Positions 1 through 14,100 of a stretch of DNA of 64,000 nucleotides are shown piece after piece. The stretch's first letter is position 1. Every line of letters starts with the position of its first letter. Origin of the DNA: Albula goreensis (lineage: Eukaryota > Chordata > Actinopteri > Albuliformes > Albulidae); the NCBI GenBank assembly GCA_022829145.1, contig CM040741.1, positions 44,314,534 to 44,378,533 on the forward strand. Reading direction: 5' to 3'. The position numbers were made by a program, and so were the translations under genes. The notes under the pieces were generated by a model. It ran no database searches. It saw nothing but the letters and a program-made list of their open reading frames with translations, and was not told where the DNA came from.

Positions 1-249
1 AAAGATTATCAATGGGGGAGATCTAAAATGGGAGTCAAAAATAGTCTCACCCTATTTAATGCATGAATAGCAACACATTGTAAATATATCTAATTGCTGT
101 TTAGGTATCTTCCAGAGACTTCCGTCACTGGAAGTATAAAGAGAGTTGAATCTTGAGAGTATTTTCAGTCACTGTGAAAGAGTTAAAGTGGGTACTGTCG
201 TACAGTTGGCAAAGAATAGGTCGCCATGCAGCAGTTGCTCTGTCCTCAG

Positions 250-3200
250 CTCCACGGAAAGAAAATTCTGAAGCTGCTCCAGAAGATCTTCAGCTGGTTG
301 CCCCTGGCAACTGTTATTGACCAAAAGGTGTTAATTCTCCATGGTGGGATCTCTGAAACAACTGACCTCAGCGTCATTGCCAAAGTGGACAGACACAAAG
401 TAAGTACATTAAGTGGAAGAAATAGCTATGTCCCCTCTTTTTTCTGAAAAGTGCCAATGAGCTGTTATCTAACTGCATACTTCTAGCTTACAGTACAACA
501 TACCTCAAATGTCATAAGAATCAATCCTTAAAAACAAACCATTATACCTCTGGAGGGGTGTCCACACAGTTTCTGGTCACTTACAGGTAGTAATTATAGC
601 CTGTGGCATTGTCTCTCAGTATGTTTCAGCACTCAGACCCCCAAAGAAGAAAAAGTGGTTGCCAGGCAGGCAGGTGTCTGTGGACTCAGACAGTGAGGAG
701 GCTGCCTTGGCTTTCAAGGGTACTAGCAGCAGACCGAGGGTGTATTCCCTGAACCAAGAGAGACCCCGCCGCTCCCCCCAGAACACCCTCTCCTGCTCAC
801 TACAGAACCTGTCCAGTCGCGTACACCAGTCAGTGGAGGAAGAGCTCAAGGAGCGCCGTCGCCAGGCTGGTCTCAGTCTGTCCTATGGAGACCTCCGCAG
901 CTGTGTATCCTCTGACTCCAACCCAGATACACGTGAGGCACTCGAGACCGACAGTGACGAATGGAAGCAGGTAAAGTTTCATGCAAACAGAGTTATGGCA
1001 TGCTCAGATCTCTGTCAATCAACTAGGCAGGACAGAAAACAATGTTTCTGTCTTTTCCTGGCTAGACTGAGCCAACAGTTGCCTTGCCATTGTGGGCCCC
1101 TGGCTACAACATGATGGTGTGGCTGAGGCTTGATACTGTTCCATCAAAGCCTGTCAGTATGTCAATTAAAATGGGAAATCCTTGTTTTATTTTCCCATCA
1201 TTCATGGTTACCCATTCCCTCCAACAGTTGAGGAGACACAGACAAAGGATAAACTTGCTTGCTCATGTTGTAACATCTTTAAGGTGATTATTGTCAATGA
1301 AATTCCCTAAAAAAAAATCCAGAAAAAAAGCTACTTTGTCACAGCCCAATCAGCATCACATATAGATGATTCAATGTTTGCCCTCCTCAGCATGAATTCC
1401 CTCATTACATTTATCATAAAATTAGACATTGAAACAATAAGAGTTCATCATTGCACTCAATTTCCTTAGAGGAACCATTGACACAAACACAAGATTTGAT
1501 CATTTGGCTTGCAGATCGTAGACCTGCTGTGGAGCGACCCCATGCCACAGGATGGATGCATTCCCAATGAAGTGCGGGGTGGTGGATGCTACTGGGGCCC
1601 AAATGTGACGGAGGAGGTCCTTGGCAGACACAAACTGCAGCTGCTCATCCGCTCCCATGAATGCAAGCAGGAGGGTTACGAGTTCTGCCACAACCGCAAG
1701 GTTAGGGGGCACATGGTGGCACCATGGGGCAATAACATGGACATGTAGGTCTTTTCATCCCATAAAATACATTCCTTAAAGTCAGTCATATTGTAAGTGG
1801 CTCACCACAGAAATCTGCCATGGTTTTTCAAGAGCGTTAAGAGGTCCCCCAAGTATCTACTGAGCAGATATGCCACTAAGACATTTGGAAAAGAGTGACA
1901 TGCTATTCAAGAGATAGCACTGGCTGCATACATGTCTACTGGCCACAGAGCCTTCCTGACAACATCACAGCATAGTCACATTTGATTCAGTCACAATGCA
2001 GCATTCCAAATTGAGGAGAACAATGGGGAGAACAAAATGGCTTACGATTAACAAAGTAAGCATATGATTTAAAAAAAGCTTTTGTTGAAGAATGTGTTTT
2101 TGTTCTTTATGCACACAGGTCCTGACAATTTTTTCTGCCTCTAATTACTATGAGGTGGGTAGCAACAGAGGAGCCTACATCAGGTTGGGCCCAAATCTGA
2201 TTCCACATTTCATTCAATACCAGGTGAACCGTGCAACCCGCGATCTTACCCTGAGGCAAAGGTAAAGACGACACCTACACTGTCACCTAAATCTTCTTTC
2301 ACCAAGAGAAACTCTTTCCTATTCCCATGTAGTCCTTTATTTCTCTATACCGATGGTAAATCTAGAGATGCACTGTACACATTCTTACATCATACTTTTG
2401 CAGATAAAATAATTCTGACTAGTTATAACAAATGGAAAGTTATTTGCTCATAATGTCCTGTTTAGCCTATCCCAATCATCCAAAATCTCACACTGTATTC
2501 TTCCGTGCCCTCAACTGTTCTAAAATTATTCATTGCTGTCTAGGAAAGTAATGGCATGTCCATCTTTAGATTTCCAGATGTATTCCTTCTTTAAAACCGG
2601 GACATGTTGATAGGATATCCAGAGATTACCTTATCCAGCAGTATTTACCTGGTGCTTTTCTCTGCAGCGTGGGCCACACAGAGCTTTCTGCTCTGAGGGC
2701 CCTAAGGAAGCAACTCTTTGCACACAAGTCGGATCTCATCAGTGCCTTCCAGGAATTTGACAACGAAAAAACAGGTTTTGATCCTCTACCCACTACTGTG
2801 TTTCTTAGACCTCTCAACTCTCAGTTTAACCAGTCCACACATACAACAATCTCGTCTTGCTGTTGAGTATCCCAAGTTGTGGGGAAGGATTGACAGTTCA
2901 ATGATTTCAGTAGGGGATATCCTGAGAACAGGCTTGATCCAATGGTCTTTCAGACTATACAGAAATGGTAAGGACAAATTTTAATTTAGAAATTAAAATA
3001 AAAAACTGTAACTATAGTTTCGTTATAAAATGAAAACACCCTGTAAACCAGTAACATCCTATTTTCAATATACAGATTTACATTTATTGTGAAAACCCAG
3101 AAACAATATTAGATGTAGGCTCAAAAGCCACTCGAGGATGGAGACATGAGTCAAACTTGATCATGGAGCACTTCCTGATTTCTTACTCCAAAAACATGTC

Positions 3201-6022
3201 TGTAATATTAACAGCACACAAACTGCAGTGCTGTTCTCTCACGTTCCTTGTGTTCCAGGGCTTTCAGAGGCAACAGCTCAAGCTCAAGCTCTAGCTCTAT
3301 GTAATTATGTAATTAGTGCTAATAATTGGGTTGTGCTTAGGCTAATGGCTAAGTCATCAGGATCAGGGATGGCCCTCATCGACATACGTATTTTTTGGCA
3401 CTCAAAGAGTTGCCACCACTACTTTCTCCCAGTGTTTACCATGCAGTTACCTCTTTCAGAATGGACAGAGCATCTTGGGTAATGTCCATCTTTCCTCACG
3501 GCTGCAGGACGGATCTCCCTGAACAACTGGGCCACAGCGGTGGAGGCGGTGCTACGGCTGGGCCTGCCCTGGAGGGTCCTGCGCTCTCAGCTGGTGACCA
3601 GTGCTCAAGATGGCCTGCTGGACTACCACAGCTGGTTCAATGAGCTGGCCATCACAGAGCCCAACACTGAAGTGAGGACAATGACCAACACATATTATAA
3701 TTACTTTGAAAAAGGTTTACTTTACATCAAGGTCATGGCAAGTTTGCCCAGAAAAGGGATATCACCTTTCAAAACTATACAGTGGTGGATGGGGAGGGGC
3801 AAGGACACACAACAAAAAGAAAGTTAAAAAAACGGGATTATTTGTAGAGTATCACATGGAATTTGTTGCATAAACTAAATATATTATGACATATTTTATT
3901 AGTATACGCATACCATTATATGATATTTATTTATGGGGTCGTCTTGTTACATTGTAGGTAACACTGTGTACACATTCTCAGGTGGAGAATATATGAGGCG
4001 TTTGGACAGCTCTTCTTGGATGTATCGTATTCTCTAACATTGTTGTTCGGTGGCTGTTTTCTTATCCAGATCCCACACCAGAGTTTGTTGGAAACTATGT
4101 ACAGGCACCACTCCAACCTAGAGACCATCTTCAGGATCATAGACACAGACCACTCAGGTAGGAAGAGTCCTGCCTGCTGCTTTGTGCGATGACAGACAGT
4201 ATTTTTCAGCTGTTCCATGTCAACTGCAAAAACCAATATTCTCCGTCTAATACATGATTCCATAAGTTGACTTGTCAGTATTAAATATTTACCAACTTCT
4301 CAGATGTTTGTCAAGTGTGCATGATAGGGTAGGATACATAAACCAGCCTCATGGTCATCTTCTGAAAACCTATTTTTATAGAATAAGTGATAAAATATAA
4401 GCTGTAAACAAGTGTACATTATGTATATTAATTACTTAAAAGTAAGGAAATGGCAAACTATTGGAAACTGATGAAGAAAAAAGGATGGAAAGCTAACTTT
4501 TAATGATTCAGATTTACAGTATTCCCTACTGGTAGTTGGTAGAGGATGGGCTTTCTCAAAAACAACTTAAACAGGTGTCATTTTCAATTATAGTTTTCAA
4601 ATGTTATCCAAAGCTGCTTTAGGAGTAGAGCAGATGTCGAAGCCGTCTTAGATCTTGTAAATCCTAAATGGATCTCAGATATGAGTACGATGGCAACTTT
4701 TGAGCCATGCCTAAAATACATGCTGGACCAAAGCGGATGATGATGCATTAATTCAGTTGTAAGGATATGATAATTCATTTGTCTGTAAACAGCAATCATT
4801 AGAGCCATCAAAAGTACAATATGTTGATATTGGCAGACTGACAAAAAGTTAATGACCGTTCCCCTCAGAAGTGTGTGCTGTTAATTCCCACTGACAACAA
4901 AATGCACATTAAAAACACATCTTTCATAAGGAAAATGTATACATGCAGGCTTGCTATTGACATTATGTATAGAGTTTATTAATTTGATGTATCAGCATAG
5001 TACACCTGGTGCAAGTGTGTTGTTTTTGTGTAAATCTTCACTTGATTGTGAACTGTACAGTTTTTATGATATTAATTAGATAATCAGATATGTATGTATG
5101 TATGTACGTATGTAGGAATACATACATGTTTTAGCACTACTGAGGCATGTGCCCCAGTAAATAGGGTCTGGTGACACTCCTGTATGTATGTATGTAGACA
5201 TGCATTTTGCAGGTTATTTTTAAATAACCTCCCAATGTAAATTTCAAAATGTAAAATGAGTACAGCCACACTGCATTTGGTCTATGCACTGAGCAGGGTT
5301 TCCAGAATATGTTAAGTAATAGATGTTACTGTAACATACCTGTGATGTCAATTGTATGTCATGAGGCCACATTGTATGGCCACATGTCAATATTCAGCTA
5401 TGATATACTGTAATTTAAAGCAAAAGAATGTTTACCTTACAATTCACTTTGTGGGTGTCTTGAATCTTACAGTTTTCAGTGTTCTAATATTTTGAAATCA
5501 TAAATAAGTTTATTGTATACTGTATATTGTACATATAGGAATATTTTGATTGTTCAACAGTTAATTCATTCTAATGTACAGCAGTCAAGATATCCAAAAG
5601 ATGCAGATCCACTGCAGACAGCAGTGCTATCCAAGAGCAAAACTGTTCTTGGTTTTAAAGAGAAAAGCAGTTTCTAAGGCTTTTTCCTTAGGAAAACAAT
5701 GTGTGGTCATTGTGCTGTCCTTTCGATCAAATTTGTTTCTTTCATTCTTTAAGGCTTCCTCTCCTTTGAAGAGTTCCGTCAGACGTGGAAGCTTCTTAGC
5801 ACTCACCTGAACTTAGAGATAAGCGACGAGGCCATCTCCGATCTGGCTGTCAGCATTGACTTCAACAAGGATGGGAGCATTGACATCAATGAGTTCATGG
5901 AGGCCTTCCGACTGGTAGACAGGAACAGGATGGAGAGGGGAGGCAGCCTGACAGCCACCAATCCCAACGAGCTGCTGCAATCTGAAAATGCTCATCCAAA
6001 TCCTGAGAGCATTAAAGTGTGA
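250..6022 (+). CDS. ppef2: PPEF2, EF-hand serine/threonine protein phosphatase (3' part of gene)
   Basis: Eight coding exons read in one frame: 250-399, 620-970, 1515-1700, 2119-2261, 2668-2774, 3508-3671, 4070-4157, 5754-6022 (TGA 6020-6022). All have AG/GT borders and compatible phases and give the last 485 residues; the metal-binding N-terminal half and the start lie before the window. Visible phosphatase motifs are LHGGIS, RSHE (exon 1515-1700) and [15 protein letters not shown] (exon 2119-2261), typical of PPP-family enzymes. Exon 620-970 is a low-complexity basic linker, the insert characteristic of PPEF/RdgC. The C-terminus has two canonical EF-hand loops and one degenerate loop. The family binds Ca2+ and calmodulin and is expressed mainly in photoreceptors and other sensory neurons (family knowledge). 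PPEF2 rather than PPEF1 is inferred from neighbouring NUP54 and SCARB2. The gene is convergent with NUP54. Confidence 0.93.
4070..6022 (+). CDS. ppef2: PPEF2 EF-hand region, last two exons
   Basis: The first canonical loop is split by the intron after 4157: DTDHSGFLSFEE has D, D, S and E at positions 1, 3, 5 and 12. The second loop, [12 protein letters not shown], lies wholly in the last exon with D, N, D and E at the same positions. Both should bind calcium. A third loop, DNEKTGRISLNN, spans exons 2668-2774 and 3508-3671, lacks the position-12 glutamate and is probably structural. The last about 40 residues after the second hand are low complexity. Confidence 0.9.
5090..5205. repeat. GTAT microsatellite tracts
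   Basis: Two short (GTAT)n runs, near 5091-5116 and 5181-5196, with a short inverted match (catacatg) between. In the last PPEF2 intron. Confidence 0.7.
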
Positions 6023-6249
6023 TAGACTGAGACTCTCTACCACTCTCAATGCATTCCCATGAACAAAGAGCCATTGGACCTTTAACAGCAATAATTAACA
6101 TTTTTCCGCTGGTTGTTCAATGGACAGTCATTCTCTAACACCAGGGAAGATGACACAAGATGAAGAGGCAGAGGATAGTGAGGTCAACAACTTTAGTTAC
6201 ACCAAAGTACAGGAGTAAGAAATGAGAAAAATCAAATGCAAGGTACTTG

Positions 6250-6255
6250 AATAAA
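6250..6255 (+). terminator. likely PPEF2 polyadenylation signal
   Basis: First AATAAA hexamer after the PPEF2 stop, giving a 3'UTR of about 250 bases. A further AATAAA occurs near 6862. The choice is by position only. Confidence 0.45.
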
Positions 6256-7713
6256 AATGAGCTAAAGAAAAGCTGTTCAATTCTCTCACTTTGTAGTTGA
6301 CCTTGGACCATTGCATTTCAGCAAATATTCCCTGTTCCAATTTATACAATATTCTTTGTGAGTCTGTTATAGACAAATTTACAATATTGCACAGCATGAA
6401 TGTCACCTGGGATTAAATATATGTATAGCAAATTTGTTGCTTTGGTTAAGCCTGACTCTTGAGTAAAGCCTGACAAGGCACAAAGTGTAAACAAGCGCAA
6501 AGGGTGTTTAGCAGAAATATTTTCACTTATTTTTATGTTGGTTTGCTAAATTTGACCTCTAGTGCATAAGCAATTCAGGGCACTTAAACTGGAAATCAAA
6601 AACATGTGGTCATCTCAAAATATGTGCCAAACTTGTACTTAAATGCTGACTGTTTTAAAAAGATTTGTGAAATCAATGCTTCCAAATTCATATCTGCTAC
6701 CATTAAGCTGGTCATTCGCCCCCATTCTTTTCCCCCTATTAAAATCAACAAAATGAAAACTTTGAGGTTCCAAAAAGGTGACTATGGATACATGCAGACC
6801 AGGCTGAATAAATTGAGCTGGACAGAAGAACTTCTGTAAACTTCAGAAAAGGCACAGAAAATAAAATGAAAATGTAGGACAAATTATCCTCAGCATACAC
6901 AAAATGCACAGTGGAAATACCATACATTTATTTTATAGAGGTTGAAAAAAACTAAGCGTTACTTCAAAAATATGTTGTAACTCAGAAATACAAAACAAGG
7001 ATATATCAACATGCATATTATTTACTCTCTACCTCCCTCTAGCAGACTGGAACATGCTCCACTGGAAATTAAAGCTGCTAAGCAGTTCATGTGGCTGAGT
7101 TAGTGGGACCTCATGTATGAAAAGAAATGAGACAAAAAGTTAATCAATACAGATACTTACCCACCCTAATAAACCAAAAATAATCTGTCAGGCCCAAACA
7201 GCAAGTGTGGTTCTTCATAGGGTTAGAAACCAGGAAGCTGGACAGTATTGGAACTCCAATTTTCTTTTGTGCCCACCGCCCCCTCCCCCCCTTCAACATT
7301 TTGATGGAAATTTTCACTGGTGATTGATGATCATGTTACGTACTGTGCAGAGCAGCTTCCCTCCCCATCTTTGCAGAAACCTTTAAAGATTCTGTCCTGC
7401 CAGCTGTCATGCCTGCATTTTTTTTTCATACCAGAGAAATCACTCCATTGTGAAGCCAGGACATCTAGTTTGTATGAGGAGAGATTAAAGACTGATAAGT
7501 AGGTAGAGAGAGCCAATCAAAGTGAGTGAGTGAGAGCCCACATGGATTTGTGCTGCCTTTTGCACTTTCCCTTTTCAACACATAAATATGGATTGTAGAA
7601 TCACTTAAAAATAATTTGTTTTGACTGTGTATATGTGTATGGGTTTCTCCATTGGTCCAAAAGACAAGCCTCTCCACAAAACAGGAGATAAATGGGTAGC
7701 TCTTAAATGAAAC
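6256..7713. other. PPEF2/NUP54 convergent intergenic spacer
   Basis: AT-rich spacer between two genes that meet 3' end to 3' end. Short open frames here have no recognisable domain and no splice context. A short run of C residues lies near 7268-7290. I see no gene or clear repeat. Confidence 0.6.
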
Positions 7714-7719
7714 TTTATT
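7714..7719 (-). terminator. candidate NUP54 polyadenylation signal
   Basis: TTTATT on the plus strand (AATAAA on the NUP54 strand), about 400 bases past the NUP54 stop. A second candidate at 7829-7834 sits next to a T-rich tract and would give a 3'UTR of about 300 bases. Either or both may be used. Confidence 0.4.
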
Positions 7720-8116
7720 TGATAACTTGGGACTTGTTTATATCCTCATCCCACAATACAAAACATTACCAAAAATAATCATAAAAATGCATATTTACAA
7801 ATGTTGGTGTTTGCGCTTAAAAACCCTGTTTATTATTATTTTTTTTTTTACAGAGGGCGACTATTTGCCTAAACCTGTGAGTGATTTGCTCAGAACCTGT
7901 CAGTGAGGCTTAGAAGACTCATGCCACCATGGTGACCGATGTGTCCTAAAGTTCAGCCCCGCTGTGCTTCTAAGATGAGGGCTCGTTCTGCTCTGATAGA
8001 TAGAGCGAGACAGGCAGTGTGGGTTAGCACAGTCTCTGTTCCTGTGTCCTGCGGGCACAGACACAGACGGCCGTGGGACATGAGGAACTGAGAGGGGGGG
8101 TGGGCAAATGGGTCGG

Positions 8117-11100
8117 TCAGCTGAGCATGCCCCCCCTCACGTGCACGCTGTCATGGAGGCCATGCTCGATCAGCTTTATGTCCTCCATATCGTCTTTGAT
8201 CACACTGATCAGGTGGCTCAGGCCTTCCTGCTGCTGCTTCAGGTGCTGCAGGGGAACACAGAAACATAAGGGCTGGAACGGTTAGGGTACTTAAAGCAAT
8301 GTCTGGTCATGCAGTCACATTCAGCAATAGCTACAGCCGTTTGTCTTTCACTCTGGCATTCTGAGGAATTTTGCGCTGTTTGTTTTCAAATCATGGACTA
8401 AGCTGCTGCTCTGACATTCTGAGGAGTTCTGTGGTGTTTGTTTAAAATCACAATGAATTAACGATTAACTAACTCCAAGGAAAAAAAAAATGTGTTTGCA
8501 TTCCCACTTTCACTGCGATAATGACTTATCACCTCCAACTTGTTCAAACTTGTATGCAGTCACCTTCAATATAAGTTATTAGGTGACTAGAACATATAGG
8601 TGCTGTCATGTGCACAAGGTTCTGTCCCTACCACCCTGTGGACTAATGACTGCAAAACCGGTGCCTTATACACACCATTAACTTCCTATGCGTCAGTATG
8701 GGTGATCACAAACAATAATCCAGACTTAACAACAGAAAATAGGATGAACAAGTGGAGCTTTGGCACAGCTTCTATGCACTAACCAGATGATCAACTGCAG
8801 CATTTCCCTCTGATCTCTCTATTTTAATGGCTCATGATCTGATTGGTGACAGGAGCTTTCAGGACAACATTACAGCAGATATCCCCACTGCCAGCAGCAC
8901 AATGATAGAGTAGATATCCTTCACTGCCAGACTATTGGCCTTGGTTACTTCCCTGTGTAAGTACAGGATGAGTATCCCTTATCCAAAATGCCTAGAACCA
9001 GAAGTTTGCATAGACAGCCATTCCCCGACATACATCCGAGTTCTGTCCTGACAGACCAGTTGTATCTCAAAATGGACGCAAGTCGGACGTATGTTAGCAT
9101 GGCATGTAGAAGTACACAAGTAGCATGTAAAAGATGTACACAGTGCCGGGATATTGTCTGATGGTTACTATCATACGCATGCAGCCGTTAGCCCTGGCGG
9201 ATGTCGGACCAAGAGTAATTTCTATATTTGCATATATCTTTCCTTTATGGTTTTCAAATGTATACAGGTATGCATCGCTTAAAGTTCATAATACTTTCTG
9301 TGAAATAGAATGCTGTGATATGGACCTTGTGTGAACACGAACACCACATTAAATACGTACTTAGCAAAGCTATATGGGATACTGTGGTGTAGTCGCATAG
9401 GTCAGGTGTGGAAATTTCCTTGTGGAGTCATGTCGGCGCCCAAAACGTTTCGGATTTTAGAGTGTTTCAGATTTCAGATTAGGGATGCTCAACCTGTACT
9501 CATATTTTGATGCTTCAATTTCAAAGGTACGGAGGAAGAATACAGGGCTGAGTATCTGGTAGGTCTCCACAATGTGTGTTTCACAGGCAACAGTACAAAA
9601 GTATCTGACAGATATTTTTGGCTGTACCTGCTTGATCTCACGCAGTAGGTCGGAATCCACGCTGTAACGCTCCTCTGAGCGCACCGCACCGAAGTGGTTC
9701 TGCATGCGGATCTGAGACATGAGCTCATTCAGCCGTCCCTGTGGAGACGCGAGACTGAATCAGCTACATTTACAATCGCTTTCCAAGCAGTGCGTTCAAA
9801 GTGGCTCACAGAGAAAAATTACAGGCACAACAAATACAATCAATTAGCTTGACAAAAAGGAAGTAAAAATACACTATGTCAAAATATCAATTACTGGCCT
9901 ATAAATAGCAGAAAACATTTTAATATGTGGGAAATGAGTCCTTTTCAATACTGTAGCGATGCAGAGACAGCAGTAACCTTAAACTGAGTGGGGGCATTGA
10001 GTTCGGACTGGATGGTGTCCAGCTGCACCCGCAGGTGCTCTTCGTCCACCTGGATCGCATAACCAATCTTCCTCTGAATCTCCTGCTTAATTAACACCTA
10101 ATGATAAACACAGATGAAGCATGTTATATTTCTTTTTGCTTCTGAATTCAACACATACCGGTACATGTTTTCAACAGTCATGCCATATTTTGCACCAGCT
10201 TCTGTACTGATAGGAGATGAACATCAGAACTTTTTAATCAAAACTCCAATGTTCTCGGATGGCCAAGTGCTGCTTTCACCAGCTTAGAAAATACATAATC
10301 ACACAAACATGCAGGTTCACAATGAACATGATCATGGTTCCATAGATGATGATTCAGCTGGTAGGTCATTTGTACCTGTAACACTCTGTGAGAAAGGTCC
10401 ATCAGCTTTCTCTTGTATTGTGCAATCTTGGCCACTGTTGTAGCCTGATTCTTCTGTAATTCACTTATGTCGTTGGAGATTATCTGTTGAATAAGCAGAA
10501 GAGACTTAGCCTACAAATATAGTTGCATAAAAGGTGGATATGGAGTAACCACATCCAAGTGAAGTGTGAGGTCAAAATGCAAGGTACTTAGATAATTGCA
10601 TTAATCCAGCCTCCTTTGTTTAATCTGTTAAAACTTTTAAACAAAGGGGATGCTCACATCAACCCGTGTCTGATGCTGCTTTGTCATCTGGTCCTGTATC
10701 TTGAGCCTGCGAAGTAATTCTTTGAAACCAACCATTGGTACTGGAATCAACCTGTTACAAGATCATTACATTACAGTCCCGTTAGTCATGACAAAACAGA
10801 CTTTTGAAAAAGACAAATTCCCTCAAGTCAAATGAAAAATGTCTGAAAAGAAACACACTAAGAGCACTTAAAATGAATGAAAAATTCCATACCAATTTGA
10901 ACATCTAGATTAACAATGTATTATAATTATATTTACAATGTTTAATTTACACATACTTTTCAGGATCAGGGTTGTCAACCTTTGCTTGCTCCCAAATAAT
11001 AGGATCCACACCTGAAAGGCAAAACAAGCTAATGTCAAAAGATGTGGCACAGTATACATAGGCAGAATTTTTACAAATGAACACACTTCAGACAAATGAA

Positions 11101-14100
11101 CTTGCCATCAACATAAAATTCCATTTTTAAATGGAATGTTTTGGGTTTTCTGTCTTGTTTGTGAAAAGCTCAGTTAAATTGAGAGCCAATAAACTTTTCC
11201 TTAACGTATAATTAGCATTGCCTAAACACTGCAATGATACCCAGACATTTCTGCAAACATTTCGGTTTGAAAGCAGACTGGAGTAAAACCAAACTAAAAA
11301 AGGAAAGCGGCGGCCCTGCTGAAACACAGTGATGGTCATGGAGCTGCTGGGACACTGACCGGCTGGCGGGTTCTGCAGCAGCTGCTTCAGCTGTGTGGGC
11401 GAGAGCTCAGTGCGGGTGACTGACATGACCACGCCCAGCTGCTGGAGCTGGGGCTTGACATTGGCCTGCTCCACGTAGCTGAAGAGCGTGGTGGCCGGGA
11501 TCCTCTTCGACGTGCCATTTGGGGAGCGCTCCACCACGTATATGATCACCTCCGTCCTGCAGAGTTAATGAGGGGCACTGGAATAAGCCTTCATGCCCAC
11601 ATTCTCCTAATCACAATAAATAACTCCCAAAAGCAATTCAATCAAAATTTTTAACCCACTGATCACCCATTCAACAAAGGAACTTTAAATCAGTTCTGAT
11701 ATACGTCTCAGAAACAGAATATACTCACTGGTCGTCAGGCAGTGCTTTGACCCCCTCCACGTTGACTGTGAGGGTCTGGTTTCCTCCCAGTACCTTGTGC
11801 AGGGACTCGACCAGCTGCTGCTGCTGACTACGCACGTCCGCCTCCTTCTTGTTCAAAGCCAAGACCAGCAGGCCATCCTCGTCCTTACTGCCTGGGATAC
11901 AGCTGTAGCCCACCGCCTGCAAGTGAACACGACACCCCAGTGTGAGAGACACACATTTGCATGTGGTGAACCCATGGAGTACTCAGATTCCCCAAAACAA
12001 GTGTATGTCAAGCATAGGAACATGTAGCTATAGTTTAAAACTCCACAGCTCACACTACGTAGGTCAGCACAGCACAAACGTTTATTCCACAGAATTCTGT
12101 ACGGTGTATGAACAGCATATACACTTCTACTGTGTGTTCACACGTTCAAGGGGGCATTAAATAGAGGTGAATGTCATGGACCACCTAGTAAGAGGCTAAC
12201 AGACTGAGGTGAAAAATCTATACCAGAACGAGGTGTGTTATCATTACCTTGAACCTGCAGAAGGGGTTTTCCTGAGTGAATTCAACAGGTGCTATGTTGC
12301 TGTTGAAGTAGCCCTTGCCGGTGCCCCAGAAGGCCTGGAGCTGGTTCCACTTGGCTAGGATGGCATCACGTTCGTCCCCCAGCAGCGTGGGTGCGGAGAG
12401 GGCGCTGGCTGTGTTGATCAGCTGATTGGACTGAGCTGGAGCCTGGGCCTGCTGCCCAAATAACCCTCCTGCAACGCATGCAGGAGATCTCACCATGCCC
12501 CCATTAAACCATCAAATCAAAAAATCCCCCTTCTCACCTGTGCATTCCAAACTAGTTCAAGTTCAATCATTTTTCTGCCGCTTTTCTGCCAAACTTTTCG
12601 AGTTAACAGCAAAAACAGAAGCTCATTTTCTCACCAAACAGAACCTTTCATTACCCTTTTCCATTTTAAATATGTATCAAACTGCCCTTTGAGGTGAACT
12701 GTCAATGGGATGACGGACAGCCTAGCATGATGACTCAGTATTACACCATTCAATGATACCTTAGATCCACTCAACCAGCCTACTAGGGCTGCAGAATATG
12801 GAGAAAAATGCCATATGTGATTCATTTATTAATTCTGTGATGGCAATATGCGATACCATAACATGTCATGCGACTCCTCGCTTGTCTTGCACATAACGTC
12901 ATTGGTGTGCACGCGCAACTATTCTCTTCTTTTTAAATTTCCATACAGTTGTTGGCTTATTAAAGTAAATCATCACATCCTGAGTTCATTTGCGATGTTT
13001 TTTAAAATGTGATATATCGTGCAGCCCTACAGCTTACCACTCAGTTTGCTTTTGTCCTTTAAATTTATTGAAATTACATTCACTCCTACTAATCAGCTGA
13101 TATGACTGACACACGACTGAGACCTCAATAATGTTTTATGTTATTCAGCCTATCTACACTAACTCAGAACAACAGTTTAAAACAGATGTCCTCATAAGCC
13201 TTTCCATTTCATAAATATGTCAGAAAACAAATCAAACTGGAGTTCAGCAGGCTCTTGTGAAAATGTATCCATGAGTCTGTGTCACCATGTCAGTGAACTC
13301 ACCCTGCTGCTGCTGAGGTTGAATGTTAAACCCCCCAAACCCAAGACCCGTTCCGAGGCCAGTGCCAAAACCAGTACTGGCGGTGGTACCAGTCCCCAGT
13401 CCAGAGAAGCCAAATCCTTTATTCTGGGTGGCACCAAACAGACCCCCTGAAAAAAGATGGACTGGAATGCATCACACTGAAAATACTGCTTATTAATGAT
13501 TAGCGCTGTGCTTTGGTCCCTGTGATACTGACCAAACCTGACCAGCAATGGCAACATTTGATAAATATGGAAAACTAAAAAATAAAAGGTAAAGTATTAC
13601 AACATATGTTGTTAGAAAACAAAAAGCCATGTCAAATTCACAATTGCTACAGTTCTCAGAAAAAAAACATGTTTCATATTTGTGGATATGTGCAAATCTT
13701 TAATATTTGCAGATTTTTTTATTCTTAGTGTGCAGTTTTTTTACATATATATTTTACATACTAAGAATAAAAAATCAGCAAATATTTGCACATATCCACA
13801 ATTATGAAACTTTTTTTTTTTTTGAGAACTGGCAATTGTGACTGTGACACAGCTTCTTGTTTTGTAACAACTTTTGGGAAACATCAGCATGATGCGACTG
13901 TGATATTTAATTTAAGCTTTTCCTTGTAAACGCTCTACCCTCCACTCATAATTCATGTAAGTAGGGCTAAGGTCAAGCACAGAATGTTATCATTAAAAAG
14001 GCAGTAAGGAGATTTCCAAACTTAGTTTCACACACTTTCACAGTAGCAATCAAATTTTTTTTTAAAAAGTTACGGTAACTGAGAAAAACAAAAAGCCAGG

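Noticed and set aside
1-249. an upstream PPEF2 exon or the start codon at 226
   Set aside because: The ATG at 226 precedes a good acceptor at 249; sequence before it does not match the family, so it is intron.
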